Shown here: piece after piece, positions 26,647 to 36,897 of the stretch
Layout: every line of letters begins with the position of its first letter
Numbering within the stretch: position 1 is the stretch's first letter
Origin: DAONJL01 sp035405645 [NCBI: bacterium]
GTDB taxonomy: Bacteria; JAGOBX01; DAONJL01
Direction of reading: 5' to 3'
Assembly (NCBI GenBank): GCA_035405645.1
Contig: DAONJL010000009.1
Location: 4,673 to 68,672, forward strand
DNA: 64,000 nt
The notes under the pieces: model-generated
Database searches by the model: none
Seen by the model: only the letters and a program-made list of their open reading frames with translations
Told to the model about the DNA's origin: nothing
Translations under genes and position numbers: made by a program

Positions 26647-28368
26647 TTAAGCGTTTTTTAAGTTATTAATAATTTTTTTTATTTCTGTTACTAATGCTGA
26701 AATTTCAATTTTATGTTTTATCTTTTCTTTTCGCAAAGCAATTTCCACACAATTTTCCTGTAAATTTTTTTTACCAATTATTATTTTTATTGGTATGCCA
26801 ATTAAATCAGCATCTTTAAATTTAAAGCCCGGCGAAACATTTCTATCATCAAATAGAACTTCATAATTATTTGCTAATAATTCTTGATATATTTTTTCAC
26901 CAACATTAAATTCATCTGTATTTTCTTTATTTAATGGTATAACAATAATTTGAAAAGGTGCAATTTCAATAGGCCAGATAATTCCATCTTCGTCATTATT
27001 CTGTTCTATTGCTGCTGCAATTATTCGTGTTATACCTATGCCATAACATCCCATTACCATTTCCTTTAATTTTCCATCAGGTGCAGCAAATAAACATTTT
27101 AATGCTTTTGAATATTTAGTTCCTAATTTAAAAATTTGACCAACTTCAATACCACGATATTCTTCTAATATTTTGCCACATTTAATACATTTATCACCTT
27201 TTTTAATTATTGCTAAATCAAAAAATTTATCTATTTTTAAATCTGATAAATTTACATTTTTATAATGATAATTTGTTACATTTGCACCACAAATAAAATT
27301 TTGTAATTTCATTATTGATTTATCAGCAATAATTTTTACATTATCTGGCAAACCAATAGGACCAGCAAATCCTACTTCTGCTCTTGTTATTTTCTTTGTT
27401 GTTTCATTATCAGTCATTTCAATAATATCAACATCAAGAGCCTGTCTTAATTTGGCTTCATTTATTTCTCTATCACCACGAATTAAAACTGCAAATATTT
27501 GTTCGTTACTTTTATATAAAATTGTTTTTACTAATTTATATGATTTAACATTAAAAAATTCTGATACTTCATCAACTGTCTTTTTTTCTGGTGTAAAAAC
27601 TTTTTCGATTTGTAATTTTTCCTCTTCTTCTTCAATTTCTTCAATTATTCCTTCGGCAGTTTCAACAGTCGCAGCATAACCACAATTATTATCAGGACAA
27701 CTTAAAACAAGTGATTCACCACTATCAGCGAGCACCATAAATTCATGTGTTGTTTTGCCACCAATTGCACCAGAATCAGCAAGCACTGCGCGAAATCTTA
27801 AACCACATCTTTTAAAAATATTTGAATATGTTTGAAACATTATATCATAATACTCATCTAAAGACTTTTCATCAGTATGAAAACTATATGCATCTTTCAT
27901 AATAAATTCACGAGCACGCATAACACCAAATCGCGGTCTTATTTCATCACGAAATTTTGTCTGTATTTGAAATAAACATATTGGTAGTTCTTTATATGAC
28001 TTGATTTCATTTCTCACTAAATCAGTAATTATTTCTTCGTGTGTTGGACCAAGTGCAAAATCTCTATTATGCCTATCTTTCATTCGCATTAGTTCTTTTC
28101 CATAAACATTCCATCTTCCACTTTCCTGCCATAATTCTGCAGGTGATAAAATTGGTAATAATAATTCAATTGCTCCTGCTTTTTCCATTTCTGTGCGAAC
28201 AATATTTTCAATTTTTTTTATAATACGAAAACAAATTGGTAAATAATTATAAATACCAGCAGATAATTTTCTAATTAAACCAGCACGAACCATTAATTTA
28301 TGGCTAATTATTTCCGCATCAGATGGTGCTTCTTTTAATGTTGGAATAAAATATTTAGATAATCTCAT
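26647..28368 (-). CDS. proS: Prolyl-tRNA synthetase, bacterial type
   Basis: A class II synthetase with the bacterial layout: the N-terminal catalytic half with motif 1 and motif 2 (FRDEIRPRFGVMRAREF), an inserted YbaK-like editing domain around residues 225-380, motif 3 (GCYGIGITRIIAA) and the C-terminal anticodon-binding domain. The 573-aa length is typical for the editing-competent form. The ribosome site AGGAGGA just upstream is strong. The gene follows the hybrid kinase after 29 nt. Confidence 0.96.
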   Translation of the reverse strand: MRLSKYFIPTLKEAPSDAEIISHKLMVRAGLIRKLSAGIYNYLPICFRIIKKIENIVRTEMEKAGAIELLLPILSPAELWQESGRWNVYGKELMRMKDRHNRDFALGPTHEEIITDLVRNEIKSYKELPICLFQIQTKFRDEIRPRFGVMRAREFIMKDAYSFHTDEKSLDEYYDIMFQTYSNIFKRCGLRFRAVLADSGAIGGKTTHEFMVLADSGESLVLSCPDNNCGYAATVETAEGIIEEIEEEEEKLQIEKVFTPEKKTVDEVSEFFNVKSYKLVKTILYKSNEQIFAVLIRGDREINEAKLRQALDVDIIEMTDNETTKKITRAEVGFAGPIGLPDNVKIIADKSIMKLQNFICGANVTNYHYKNVNLSDLKIDKFFDLAIIKKGDKCIKCGKILEEYRGIEVGQIFKLGTKYSKALKCLFAAPDGKLKEMVMGCYGIGITRIIAAAIEQNNDEDGIIWPIEIAPFQIIVIPLNKENTDEFNVGEKIYQELLANNYEVLFDDRNVSPGFKFKDADLIGIPIKIIIGKKNLQENCVEIALRKEKIKHKIEISALVTEIKKIINNLKNA

Positions 28369-28397
28369 TTTATTTTCTTCCTCCTAAAACAAATAAT

Positions 28398-30212
28398 TCA
28401 GTTTTTACGATACTCTGCAACTTTGTTTAATATTTCGATTAAATCTTCATTAGTAAATGGTTTTTGAAGAAAGGCAAAAATTCCATCTAATAGATATTTT
28501 TCAATATCAAGATTTAATTTACCAGAAATAAATATAACTGGAATATAATTTTTTATTTCTTTAATTTTTTTGAATAACACTTCACCACTCATTTCAGGTA
28601 AAAGCAAATCAAGAAAAATAACATCAAAATCATTTGTAAAAATTAAAGATAACGCTTCTTTACTTACATTGGAAGTTATGACATTTTTTATACCATATTG
28701 CAAAAGGACATTTTTAAATAATTCTGTAAACTCAATCTCATCATCAACAATTAATACTTTTAATTTTTTACATTTTTTAGATAATTTTATTAAATTTTTT
28801 TTATCATCAGATTTTTTATTATTTATAAAATCAGCAACCGGTAAAGTGATAGTAAAAGTAGTGCCTTTATTTACTTCACTTTCAACATCAATAATTCCAT
28901 TATGATTTTGAATAATCATATAAATAATAGACAAACCTAAACCAGTGCCTTTTAAACCATAACTATCCTGTGAATGTGCACCTTTGGTTGTAAAAAATGG
29001 TTCAAAAATTTTTTTCTTTATATCATCAGCCATACCAATACCAGTATCCTGAAATATAATAACAATTTTATCTTCAATTTGTTTTGTCTCAATAATAATT
29101 TTCCCGCTACCTTTTGGTTTAATTGCATCACGAGCATTTAATATTAAATTTAATATCACCTGTTGCATCTGTATCTTATCTATATTAACTAATGAATGTG
29201 TATAATAGTTACATATAATTTCTATATTCTCTAATTGCAATTGTTTCTTTTGCATATTTATTACTTCATTTATCACATCTTCAATTTTACAATAATTTTT
29301 TTGAGGTTCTTTTGGGGAAGCAAATTGTAATAATCGTGAAACAATATCACTGCCAATTTTTGTTTGGCGTTCTATTGTCTGTAATAATTTTATTGCTTTT
29401 GAATGCAAATTTTTAATTCGTTTTTGATGATATAACGATAACAATTGTGTATTACCTAATATAATTCCAAGTATATTATTAAATTCGTGAGAAATACCTG
29501 CTGCTAATTGTCCAACTGCTGTTAATTTTTCTGTTTGTAATAATTGATTTTGTAATCTAATTTTTTCAGTAACATTTACAATAATTCCAACTGTTCCTAC
29601 TTTCTTTTGAGAATTATTTTCATTTTTTAAATATGAACCTGCTGCTACAACTTCACCATAAGAAGTTAAAATTCCATAAGTTTCATCTTCTTTACTTTCT
29701 TTTGGAATTAATCTTATTAACAAATTTGATGTCTTTCTTGAACCTGTTCTTCGTTCATCAAATAATTTAGGTGAATATTTAGAACCTGTGATTTTTCCTT
29801 TATATTTTGGTAATACATATTTCCTGCTTATTTTTTCTAAATCATCAGGATGGACAATTACACTAAAATGTTTTCCTATTAATTCTTCCTTTTTATAACC
29901 AAGTGATTTTATTTCATCATTAACATAAGTAAAAAAACCATTTTCATCTATTTTATAAACTATCACTGGTAATGCAGATAATAAATTTTCATAAGCCTTT
30001 ATTTTCTCATTTATTAATTTTTTATAACTTTTTTTAGTTTTTTGAATTGCTAATAATTCATTATTTATTTTTATTTCTTCTTCTATTTTTTCTTTTTCAT
30101 TTTTTAATGCTATATAATTTTTTCTTAAATTTTGTAATTCAACTTTGACTTTGATTAATTCATTTATTATTTCTTCTTTTGTAGCATTTTTATAATAGTT
30201 AGAAATATTCAT
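28398..30212 (-). CDS. Hybrid histidine kinase (coiled coil-PAS-HisKA-HATPase-REC)
   Basis: A soluble kinase with no membrane segment. A coiled coil (about 10-75) precedes a PAS domain (about 75-215) containing VIVHPDDLEKISRKY. The HisKA box AAGISHEFNNILG carries H242, and the EFNN form is typical of the HisKA subgroup that pairs with its own receiver. The ATPase domain shows DTGIGM and GTGLGLSI. A C-terminal receiver has the phospho-acceptor D535 in FLDLLLPEM. The signal sensed is unknown. An AAAGGAGA ribosome site precedes the ATG. It sits between the ribokinase-transketolase fusion and proS. Confidence 0.9.
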   Translation of the reverse strand: MNISNYYKNATKEEIINELIKVKVELQNLRKNYIALKNEKEKIEEEIKINNELLAIQKTKKSYKKLINEKIKAYENLLSALPVIVYKIDENGFFTYVNDEIKSLGYKKEELIGKHFSVIVHPDDLEKISRKYVLPKYKGKITGSKYSPKLFDERRTGSRKTSNLLIRLIPKESKEDETYGILTSYGEVVAAGSYLKNENNSQKKVGTVGIIVNVTEKIRLQNQLLQTEKLTAVGQLAAGISHEFNNILGIILGNTQLLSLYHQKRIKNLHSKAIKLLQTIERQTKIGSDIVSRLLQFASPKEPQKNYCKIEDVINEVINMQKKQLQLENIEIICNYYTHSLVNIDKIQMQQVILNLILNARDAIKPKGSGKIIIETKQIEDKIVIIFQDTGIGMADDIKKKIFEPFFTTKGAHSQDSYGLKGTGLGLSIIYMIIQNHNGIIDVESEVNKGTTFTITLPVADFINNKKSDDKKNLIKLSKKCKKLKVLIVDDEIEFTELFKNVLLQYGIKNVITSNVSKEALSLIFTNDFDVIFLDLLLPEMSGEVLFKKIKEIKNYIPVIFISGKLNLDIEKYLLDGIFAFLQKPFTNEDLIEILNKVAEYRKN

Positions 30213-30246
30213 TATTTTTCTCCTTTTTTTAGTTCAATTTTTTTTA

Positions 30247-32028
30247 TTAAATATATTTTAATTCTTCCAATGCTTTTTGACATTCGCTTTCTGATAAAAC
30301 AGAGCCGTGATAATCTACTACTCGTTCCATAAATGAAATTCCTTTGCCTTTTATTGTATATGCAATTATCATTTTTGGTCTATCAATTATTTCATTTGCT
30401 TTTTTAAATGCGAGCAGCAATTCTTCTATATCATGACCATTTACTGTAATTACATACCAGCCAAATGAAATCCATTTATCAGCAAGTGGTTCTATAGTTG
30501 ATTTTACCTGAAAAACAGAACCATCAATTTGAAGACCATTATAATCAATTATAGCAATTAAATTATCTAATTTATAATGATTTGCAGTCATAGCTGCTTC
30601 CCATATCTCGCCTTCCTCGACTTCACCATCACCAAGTAAAACATAGACTTTATAATTCTTTTTAAATAATTTGCCAATCATAGCCATTCCATTAGCAGCA
30701 GAAAGTCCCTGGCCTAAAGAACCTGTTGTCATATCAACACCAGGTGTTTTATTCATATCTGGATGACCTTGTAATTTACTATTGATTTTTCTTAATGTCC
30801 ATAATTGTTCTCTTTCAAAAAAACCTGCTCTTGCAAGAACAGCATAATATGCTGGTGCACCATGTCCTTTTGATAAAATAAATCTGTCTCGATTTTCCCA
30901 GCGTGGTTCTTTTGGATTATATGTCATTACACTAAAATAAAGTGTTGTTAAAATTTCAATTGCAGATAAAGAACCACCAGGATGACCTGATTTTGCTATT
31001 GCAAGCATCTGTATTACATCTTTCCTGATTTCATTCGCTATTTTATATAATTCCTGAACTGTCTTATTTTTTGTTGTTATTATACTTGATTCTTTATTTG
31101 TCTGATTATCTTTGATAAATTCTTCTACTTTTTCTGCTGTTGGAAATGTCTTTTGTATGCCATATTTACTAATTGTTAATGCTGATACTGCATTTGCATA
31201 TTCAATTGCCGCAGGTAATGTAGAACCTTTATATAATGCAACAGCAAGTGCACCACTAAAAGCACTGCTTGCACCTGATTTATCTTTTATTTTTACTCGA
31301 TAATATGGAAAATGTTTTGTTAGATTTTTTGATACAAGCAGAACACCTGTATTATCCATTGTAATAATTACATTATTAACACCACGCTCAATCAAATATT
31401 GTCCTGCTTTTGTGGCTGCTTCTATATGGCTCGCCATTCTGCCAGTAATTATTTCTGCTTCTATTTGATTTATAATAATTATATCAACAAGTTTTAATAA
31501 ATCATCAGATAATTTAAAAGCAGGTGAAGCATTTAATATATTTATTATTCCAAATCTTTTAGTAAATTTGAAGCAATACTCAATAGTTGAAACAGGTATT
31601 TCAAGTTGTGTTAGCAATATTTTAGAATTTTTTAAAATCTCGATAGAGGCATCAATATCTTCAATATCTAAATCAGCATTAGCACCTTGCGCGACAAGAA
31701 TTGAACGCTGGCCTATTGAATTTATCATTATTAATGCTGAACCTGTTTTATTCTTTTTTGAGATAAATATATTTTCTGTTGCAATGTTATTCTTTTTTAA
31801 ATTCTTTAATACACTTTTACCTGATTTATCATTACCTATTTTTGAAATAAACTTTACAGGTGCTCCTAATCGTGAAATAACTATTGCTTGATTTGCACCT
31901 TTACCACCAAAACCTTTTTGATATGTTTTGCCAAGCACTGTTTCACCTAATTTTGGTATTCGCTCTGTATAAATAATCATATCAATATGAGAACTACCAA
32001 CAACACAAATATAATTAGTATCTATCAT
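30247..32028 (-). CDS. Ribokinase-like (PfkB) / transketolase N-terminal domain fusion
   Basis: One uninterrupted 593-residue frame joins two enzymes. Residues 1-305 are a ribokinase-type PfkB domain with GSSHIDM, FGGKGANQA and the NQIEAE motif. The catalytic end motif, usually DTTGAGDxF, reads DKSGASSAF (252-255 = GASS), so the base Asp and an anion-hole Gly are both replaced and kinase activity is doubtful. After a linker (about 308-330), residues 330-590 are the thiamine-diphosphate-binding half of transketolase: SGHPGGSLSA, SKGHGAPAYYAVL, GSLGQGLS, GDGEVEEGE (466 on) and IIDYNGLQIDG. The C-terminal (pyrimidine-binding) half of transketolase is not adjacent and would be needed as a separate subunit. 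Confidence 0.88.
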   Translation of the reverse strand: MIDTNYICVVGSSHIDMIIYTERIPKLGETVLGKTYQKGFGGKGANQAIVISRLGAPVKFISKIGNDKSGKSVLKNLKKNNIATENIFISKKNKTGSALIMINSIGQRSILVAQGANADLDIEDIDASIEILKNSKILLTQLEIPVSTIEYCFKFTKRFGIINILNASPAFKLSDDLLKLVDIIIINQIEAEIITGRMASHIEAATKAGQYLIERGVNNVIITMDNTGVLLVSKNLTKHFPYYRVKIKDKSGASSAFSGALAVALYKGSTLPAAIEYANAVSALTISKYGIQKTFPTAEKVEEFIKDNQTNKESSIITTKNKTVQELYKIANEIRKDVIQMLAIAKSGHPGGSLSAIEILTTLYFSVMTYNPKEPRWENRDRFILSKGHGAPAYYAVLARAGFFEREQLWTLRKINSKLQGHPDMNKTPGVDMTTGSLGQGLSAANGMAMIGKLFKKNYKVYVLLGDGEVEEGEIWEAAMTANHYKLDNLIAIIDYNGLQIDGSVFQVKSTIEPLADKWISFGWYVITVNGHDIEELLLAFKKANEIIDRPKMIIAYTIKGKGISFMERVVDYHGSVLSESECQKALEELKYI

Positions 32029-33457
32029 AATAATCTTCTTCTTTTGTTCGTTTTATACCGTTTTTTAAATAATAAATTGTTTCATCAACTAAATTATCAA
32101 CAGGACTGCGTGATAATATTTTTTTAAATTTGAGTAAATGATTTAATGCTTTTTCTTTTTCATCTTTTTGATTATTCTTATCATAATTATAAGCATAAAA
32201 AAGGCCTAAATATAAATGGCTAAAAGCTTCATTATCATCTATAGCAAGTGCTTTTAAAAAATTTTCTTCTGCTCTTTTAAAATCAAAATCGCGTCTATAT
32301 GCATATCCTAATTTTTGATATGTTGTCGGATTTTTATCATATAGTTTTATAGCTTCGTTATAATACTTGATTGCAGAAAATGTTTTATTTAATCTTAATG
32401 CTTCTTCACCTAAGCTTTCATATTCAAGATATTTATCTTTTATTTCAGCACTAATTTCAAATTGTGGAAATTTTATATTTGCTGGATAATCAACTTTTAT
32501 TGTATATGTATCGCCATCAGTTTCTAAATAAATATTACCAACTAAATCTGTACGATAAACTTTCGTTCCATAAATTGATAATCTATTAATAACACTCATT
32601 TTTGGTAATCCATAAACATTATTTTTACCAACTAAAATTATGCCAACCTCAGGATTAACTGCTTTTAAAAAAGGATAAAAAGTTGATGTAGCACTACCAT
32701 GATGAGCAACTTTTAATATATTTGCTTTTATATCATAACCTTTTTTTAATATGTATTTTTCACTTTCATATTCTCCATCACCAGCAAACAAAAATTTTAT
32801 TTTATTCACTCTCATTTTGATATATATTGATTGATTATTATAATTGCCATCTTCATACCATTCTTTTATTCCGCTTTTTATTACTTCTGCTTCTATGTTC
32901 GCTCCAAAATCAAGTTTTTCACCTTCCTTTGGAATACCTAATAAAATATTTTTTTCTTTTATTATTTCAAACATTGCTTTATACGCATTAGAAGGATGCG
33001 GTGCTCCACAAACCAATACTTTTTCAACAGGAAAATTATTTAATAAATAAAGAGCGCCGCCATAATGATCAAAATGTGGATGTGTAACTACAAATAAATC
33101 AATTTTAGTTCTGCCTACTTTTTGTAAATATGGAATTACTAAATATTTTTCACGTGCTGGAAGACTTGCATCAATTAAAATTGTTTTATCAGGTGTGAGA
33201 ATTAATATTGCATCACCTATATTATTTCTTATTGTATTATTTATTGCTGCATTTAAGCCTCTATCATCTAAACTATAGCCATCAAATTCTTCGCGATAAT
33301 CAGGTGTAAAAAAAACTACCTGAACTTTTCCATTAAAATTATTTGTTATTTCTGCTTCTTTTTGAATAGTTTGAATTTGTTGTTGTTCTTGCCCTTTTTG
33401 ATTACACGCTATTAATGTAAATAAAATTATAATCAAAATATTAAAAAATTTTTTCAT
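32015..33457 (-). CDS. Lipoprotein with ComEC-like metallo-beta-lactamase domain and TPRs
   Basis: A lipoprotein signal ends in the lipobox FTLIAC (C18). The next 290 residues form a metallo-beta-lactamase domain like the C-terminal part of ComEC/Rec2: TH126PH128FD130H131YGG, FLFAGDGE and VAHHGS carry the metal ligands. About 100 residues of TPR helices follow (AIKYYNEAIKLYDKNP and FKRAEENFLKALAIDD). I choose ATG 33457; a GTG at 33469 would add four residues. It is likely periplasmic or outer-membrane-facing and may hydrolyse phosphodiesters or nucleic acid. It overlaps the ribokinase-transketolase gene by 14 nt. Confidence 0.78.
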   Translation of the reverse strand: MKKFFNILIIILFTLIACNQKGQEQQQIQTIQKEAEITNNFNGKVQVVFFTPDYREEFDGYSLDDRGLNAAINNTIRNNIGDAILILTPDKTILIDASLPAREKYLVIPYLQKVGRTKIDLFVVTHPHFDHYGGALYLLNNFPVEKVLVCGAPHPSNAYKAMFEIIKEKNILLGIPKEGEKLDFGANIEAEVIKSGIKEWYEDGNYNNQSIYIKMRVNKIKFLFAGDGEYESEKYILKKGYDIKANILKVAHHGSATSTFYPFLKAVNPEVGIILVGKNNVYGLPKMSVINRLSIYGTKVYRTDLVGNIYLETDGDTYTIKVDYPANIKFPQFEISAEIKDKYLEYESLGEEALRLNKTFSAIKYYNEAIKLYDKNPTTYQKLGYAYRRDFDFKRAEENFLKALAIDDNEAFSHLYLGLFYAYNYDKNNQKDEKEKALNHLLKFKKILSRSPVDNLVDETIYYLKNGIKRTKEEDYYDRY

Positions 33458-33487
33458 TATTTTTCTCACTTTCTTTTTTAAATATTT

Positions 33488-35068
33488 TTAATCATAAATA
33501 AATAACTTATTATTCCAAATTGTTTCAAATGACATTTCATTTTCACAATATAAGCATTTGATAATAAGAGGGTCAGTTGATATTACATAATGTGAACAAA
33601 CTACACCTTCTTTATAAATTGGATTGCTAATACATTTTTCATTATTACAATAAATTAAATTATCAATTTTATCAGGTAATTGAACTGAAATTTTTCTTTT
33701 TACTTTTCCATTTTCAATTATACTAATTCTTGCAGAGGGTGATATAATTGCTATTTTTAATAAATCACGTTCTGATAATTCGTATTTTGTGTGGATTTTA
33801 AGCATATCTTTTTTGCCACTCTTACTTTGTAAGCATTTAGCAAGTGTTAATGGTATTGTCTCATTGTGTTCAAAACCTAAAAATCCTGCTAAACGACGAG
33901 CACGATTTACTGCTATATGGTCAATTACAATACCATCATTATCTATATAACCTGAGCGTGGATTCTGCAATTCTTTTTTATGTATATGAACTGGCAATTC
34001 AATAATTTTGATATTTGTATCTGATTTTTCTGCGTGATATATTGGTATATTTGTTGATGAAATTTTACCAGTAATCAAACCATAAATTGCTTCACGAACA
34101 TACATTCCATTTGTTGCTTGTTGATAATAATAAGCATATTCTGAATTATTAACTGAATAATGAATTTCTTGCATCTCTTTATCTATTGGCAATGGATGTA
34201 AAATTTTCATATTTTTTCTTATATTTAATTTTTTAAGTAAATCTAATGTTATTGACCAATTTTTGCCAATATTTTTTCGTTCATTTTCATCACGAAATCT
34301 TTCTTTTTGAAAACGAGTTACATAAGCAATATCAACTTTTTCTAATGCTTCAAAAATATTATCATAGATAAAAAACTGAACTTTATTTCTTTTTAAAAAA
34401 TCAATATAATGTTTTTCAGGACCAAAACCTGGTGGAAATGCTAAATGTAATCTAATATTTTTAAATAAAGGTGCAATTGTAATTAGCGAATGTGTTGTTC
34501 GCCCATATTTTAAATCATTAAATAAACCAAGGTCAAAATCATCTAATCGACCAAGTATTTCTTTTATTGTAAATAAATCTAACAAACATTGTGTAGGATG
34601 CTGATTTTTACCATCTCCTCCATTTACTATCATTGTGCGACGACGGCTTACATCTTCTGGACATTTTCTTTTCTCATCTTCAAAAGCCATATCAGAAACA
34701 ATTGAAGCCCAGCGTGCAGAACCATCAAGATGATGACGCATTACTATTATTCGATTTCTATAACCAATTAACATTCTCAAAGTATCAGCCCAACTTTCGC
34801 CTTTACCAAGTGATGTTGCTTCGCCTGATGAAAAACCATCAACAATAGAACCTAATTCAAAACCTGCTGTTCTTGAACTTAAATTTGTTCTGGTGCTTAT
34901 TTCTGTAAACGCTGTTGCTATCTTAATATTATTGAGTAAACCTTTATAGGTTGACTCATTATTTAATGTTGCTTTTTTTATATTTCTTGCTGTTTCAAGT
35001 ATAAATTCAATTTGCTCTCGATTAAAATCACTCATTGATATAATATCTATTTCTAATCCGCCTTTCAT
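33488..35068 (-). CDS. pyrBI: Aspartate carbamoyltransferase, fused catalytic and regulatory chains (PyrBI)
   Basis: This enzyme makes carbamoyl-aspartate, the committed step of pyrimidine synthesis. Residues 1-350 are PyrB: STRTN (58-62), GKGESWADTL, GGDGKNQHPTQ, ILHPLPID. Residues from about 365 to the end are PyrI-like, with a zinc site C474-C479 and C505-C508 at the C terminus. Natural PyrB-PyrI fusions are known from Thermotoga and Treponema. One oddity: the carbamoyl-phosphate loop STRTR is STRTN here. The gene lies 44 nt after pyrG, so two pyrimidine genes are co-transcribed. Confidence 0.9.
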   Translation of the reverse strand: MKGGLEIDIISMSDFNREQIEFILETARNIKKATLNNESTYKGLLNNIKIATAFTEISTRTNLSSRTAGFELGSIVDGFSSGEATSLGKGESWADTLRMLIGYRNRIIVMRHHLDGSARWASIVSDMAFEDEKRKCPEDVSRRRTMIVNGGDGKNQHPTQCLLDLFTIKEILGRLDDFDLGLFNDLKYGRTTHSLITIAPLFKNIRLHLAFPPGFGPEKHYIDFLKRNKVQFFIYDNIFEALEKVDIAYVTRFQKERFRDENERKNIGKNWSITLDLLKKLNIRKNMKILHPLPIDKEMQEIHYSVNNSEYAYYYQQATNGMYVREAIYGLITGKISSTNIPIYHAEKSDTNIKIIELPVHIHKKELQNPRSGYIDNDGIVIDHIAVNRARRLAGFLGFEHNETIPLTLAKCLQSKSGKKDMLKIHTKYELSERDLLKIAIISPSARISIIENGKVKRKISVQLPDKIDNLIYCNNEKCISNPIYKEGVVCSHYVISTDPLIIKCLYCENEMSFETIWNNKLFIYD

Positions 35069-35112
35069 TTTTTCACCTTCCTATTTTTATTTTGTATTTA
35101 TTAACTAAATTT

Positions 35113-36735
35113 TTATTCAATACAATTTTTTATTAAATATAAAAAAAATGGGTCTGGTTTCTCTAAACGAGAAGTTAATTCAGGATGAAATTGACAACCA
35201 ATAAAATATTTATGTTCCTTTAATTCAAGTATTTGCATTATCCTTTTATCTTTTGTATAACCGCTAAATATTAAACCATTTTTTTCTAATTGTTTTATAT
35301 ATTCAGGATTAACTTCATATCTATGTCTAAATCTCATTCTTATTATATCTTTACCATATATTTTGCTCGCTAAACTACCTTTTTTTAAATAAACATTTTG
35401 TCCACCTAATCGCATACTGCCACCTTTATTTTCTACTTTTTTTTGCTCAGGCAATAAATCAATTATTGGAGTTATTTTCTCTTTTACTTCACTTAATATC
35501 TCTGTTGTATGGGCATCTTTTATTCCACAAACATTTCTTGCAAATTCTATTACTGCTAATTGCATACCCAAACATATACCTAAAAATGGTATATTATTTT
35601 CGCGTGCATATTTTATAATTGAAATTTTTCCTTCTAAACCACGAACACCAAATCCACCTGGCACAATTATTCCATTTACATCAGATAATTCATTTATGAA
35701 ATTATTATTTGTATCAGTTGTATCAATCCATTTGATTTCTATAAAAACATCTAAATTTGCACGACAATGATTTAATGTCTCAATTATGCTTGCATAAGAA
35801 TCGCCTAAACTCGTATATTTGCCACATATTGCAATTTTTATTTTTTTTTGATTTTTATTATTTTTTATTTTTTCTACATATTTTTTCCATTTTTCTAAAT
35901 TGGGTGGACTATAAATATTTAATTTCTTATGTATTATTTCACTTAATCCTTCTTTTTCATATATAATTGGAATTTCATAAACAGTATTAACATCAATACC
36001 AGAAATTACACAATTTTTTTCAACATTACAAAATAATGCTATTTTTTCTTTGATTTTTTCTGTTATATATTCTTTACATCTGCCAATTATTATATCAGGT
36101 TCAATTCCTTTTTCTTGTAATAATTTTACACTTTGTTGTGTTGGCTTTGATTTTTGTTCTTCAACACCTGTCATTATTGGTATATAAGTAAGATGAATAA
36201 ATATAATATTTTCTTCTCCTATTTCTAATCTTAATTGTCTTACTGCTTCCAGATATAATTCATTTTCCATATCACCAACAGTTCCACCTATTTCTATTAA
36301 AACTAAATCAGCATTTTCTTTCTCTGCTATTTCATATATTTTATTTTTGATTTCATTTGTTACATGTGGAATATATTGAACAGTCTTACCTAAAAATTCA
36401 CCACGCCGTTCTTTTTCTAAAATGCTCTTGAATATTTTCCCCATAGTTAAATTCCAACCGAACTTACAATTTATATTAAGAAAGCGTTCATAATGACCAA
36501 AATCCATATCAACTTCTCCACCATCATCAAGAACAAAAACTTCACCATGTTCGATTGGGTTCATTGTGCCGGGATCTGTATTTAAATAACCATCACATTT
36601 GATTGGTATGATTTTTAATTTTGAGGCAAGCAATCTGCCAATACTTGCAGTAGCGATACCTTTACCAAGTCCTGATAACACTCCACCGGTAATCACAATA
36701 TATTTTCTTGTTTTTTTACTTTTTTGTGATTTCAT
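35113..36735 (-). CDS. pyrG: CTP synthase
   Basis: PyrG converts UTP to CTP using glutamine. The synthetase half shows [17 protein letters not shown] and [14 protein letters not shown]. The class I glutamine amidotransferase half shows GICLGMQ with the Cys nucleophile and a late [11 protein letters not shown] with the catalytic His-Glu pair. The length of 540 aa is normal. It heads the minus-strand run that continues through pyrBI to 21605. Its own promoter is visible upstream. Confidence 0.97.
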   Translation of the reverse strand: MKSQKSKKTRKYIVITGGVLSGLGKGIATASIGRLLASKLKIIPIKCDGYLNTDPGTMNPIEHGEVFVLDDGGEVDMDFGHYERFLNINCKFGWNLTMGKIFKSILEKERRGEFLGKTVQYIPHVTNEIKNKIYEIAEKENADLVLIEIGGTVGDMENELYLEAVRQLRLEIGEENIIFIHLTYIPIMTGVEEQKSKPTQQSVKLLQEKGIEPDIIIGRCKEYITEKIKEKIALFCNVEKNCVISGIDVNTVYEIPIIYEKEGLSEIIHKKLNIYSPPNLEKWKKYVEKIKNNKNQKKIKIAICGKYTSLGDSYASIIETLNHCRANLDVFIEIKWIDTTDTNNNFINELSDVNGIIVPGGFGVRGLEGKISIIKYARENNIPFLGICLGMQLAVIEFARNVCGIKDAHTTEILSEVKEKITPIIDLLPEQKKVENKGGSMRLGGQNVYLKKGSLASKIYGKDIIRMRFRHRYEVNPEYIKQLEKNGLIFSGYTKDKRIMQILELKEHKYFIGCQFHPELTSRLEKPDPFFLYLIKNCIE

Positions 36736-36749
36736 ATTTTAAATTTTTT

Positions 36750-36779
36750 ATTTTATCAAATTTTATATAAAATTGTCAA
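36750..36779 (-). promoter_or_regulatory. Promoter of pyrG and the following run
   Basis: On the minus strand TTGACA (36774-36779), 18 nt, then TAAAAT (36750-36755). The ATG at 36735 is 14 nt beyond the -10 box and lacks a Shine-Dalgarno, leaving a leader of about 7 nt. Confidence 0.6.
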
Positions 36780-36897
36780 ATTGAAAATTTTAAATTTTTT
36801 GTAAATGAGCCAATAGAAATTAAGCATAATAAAACAAGATAAACTATTAACTATAAGATATAATGTCAAATAATTTATTTAAGATAGATTAAAATTA

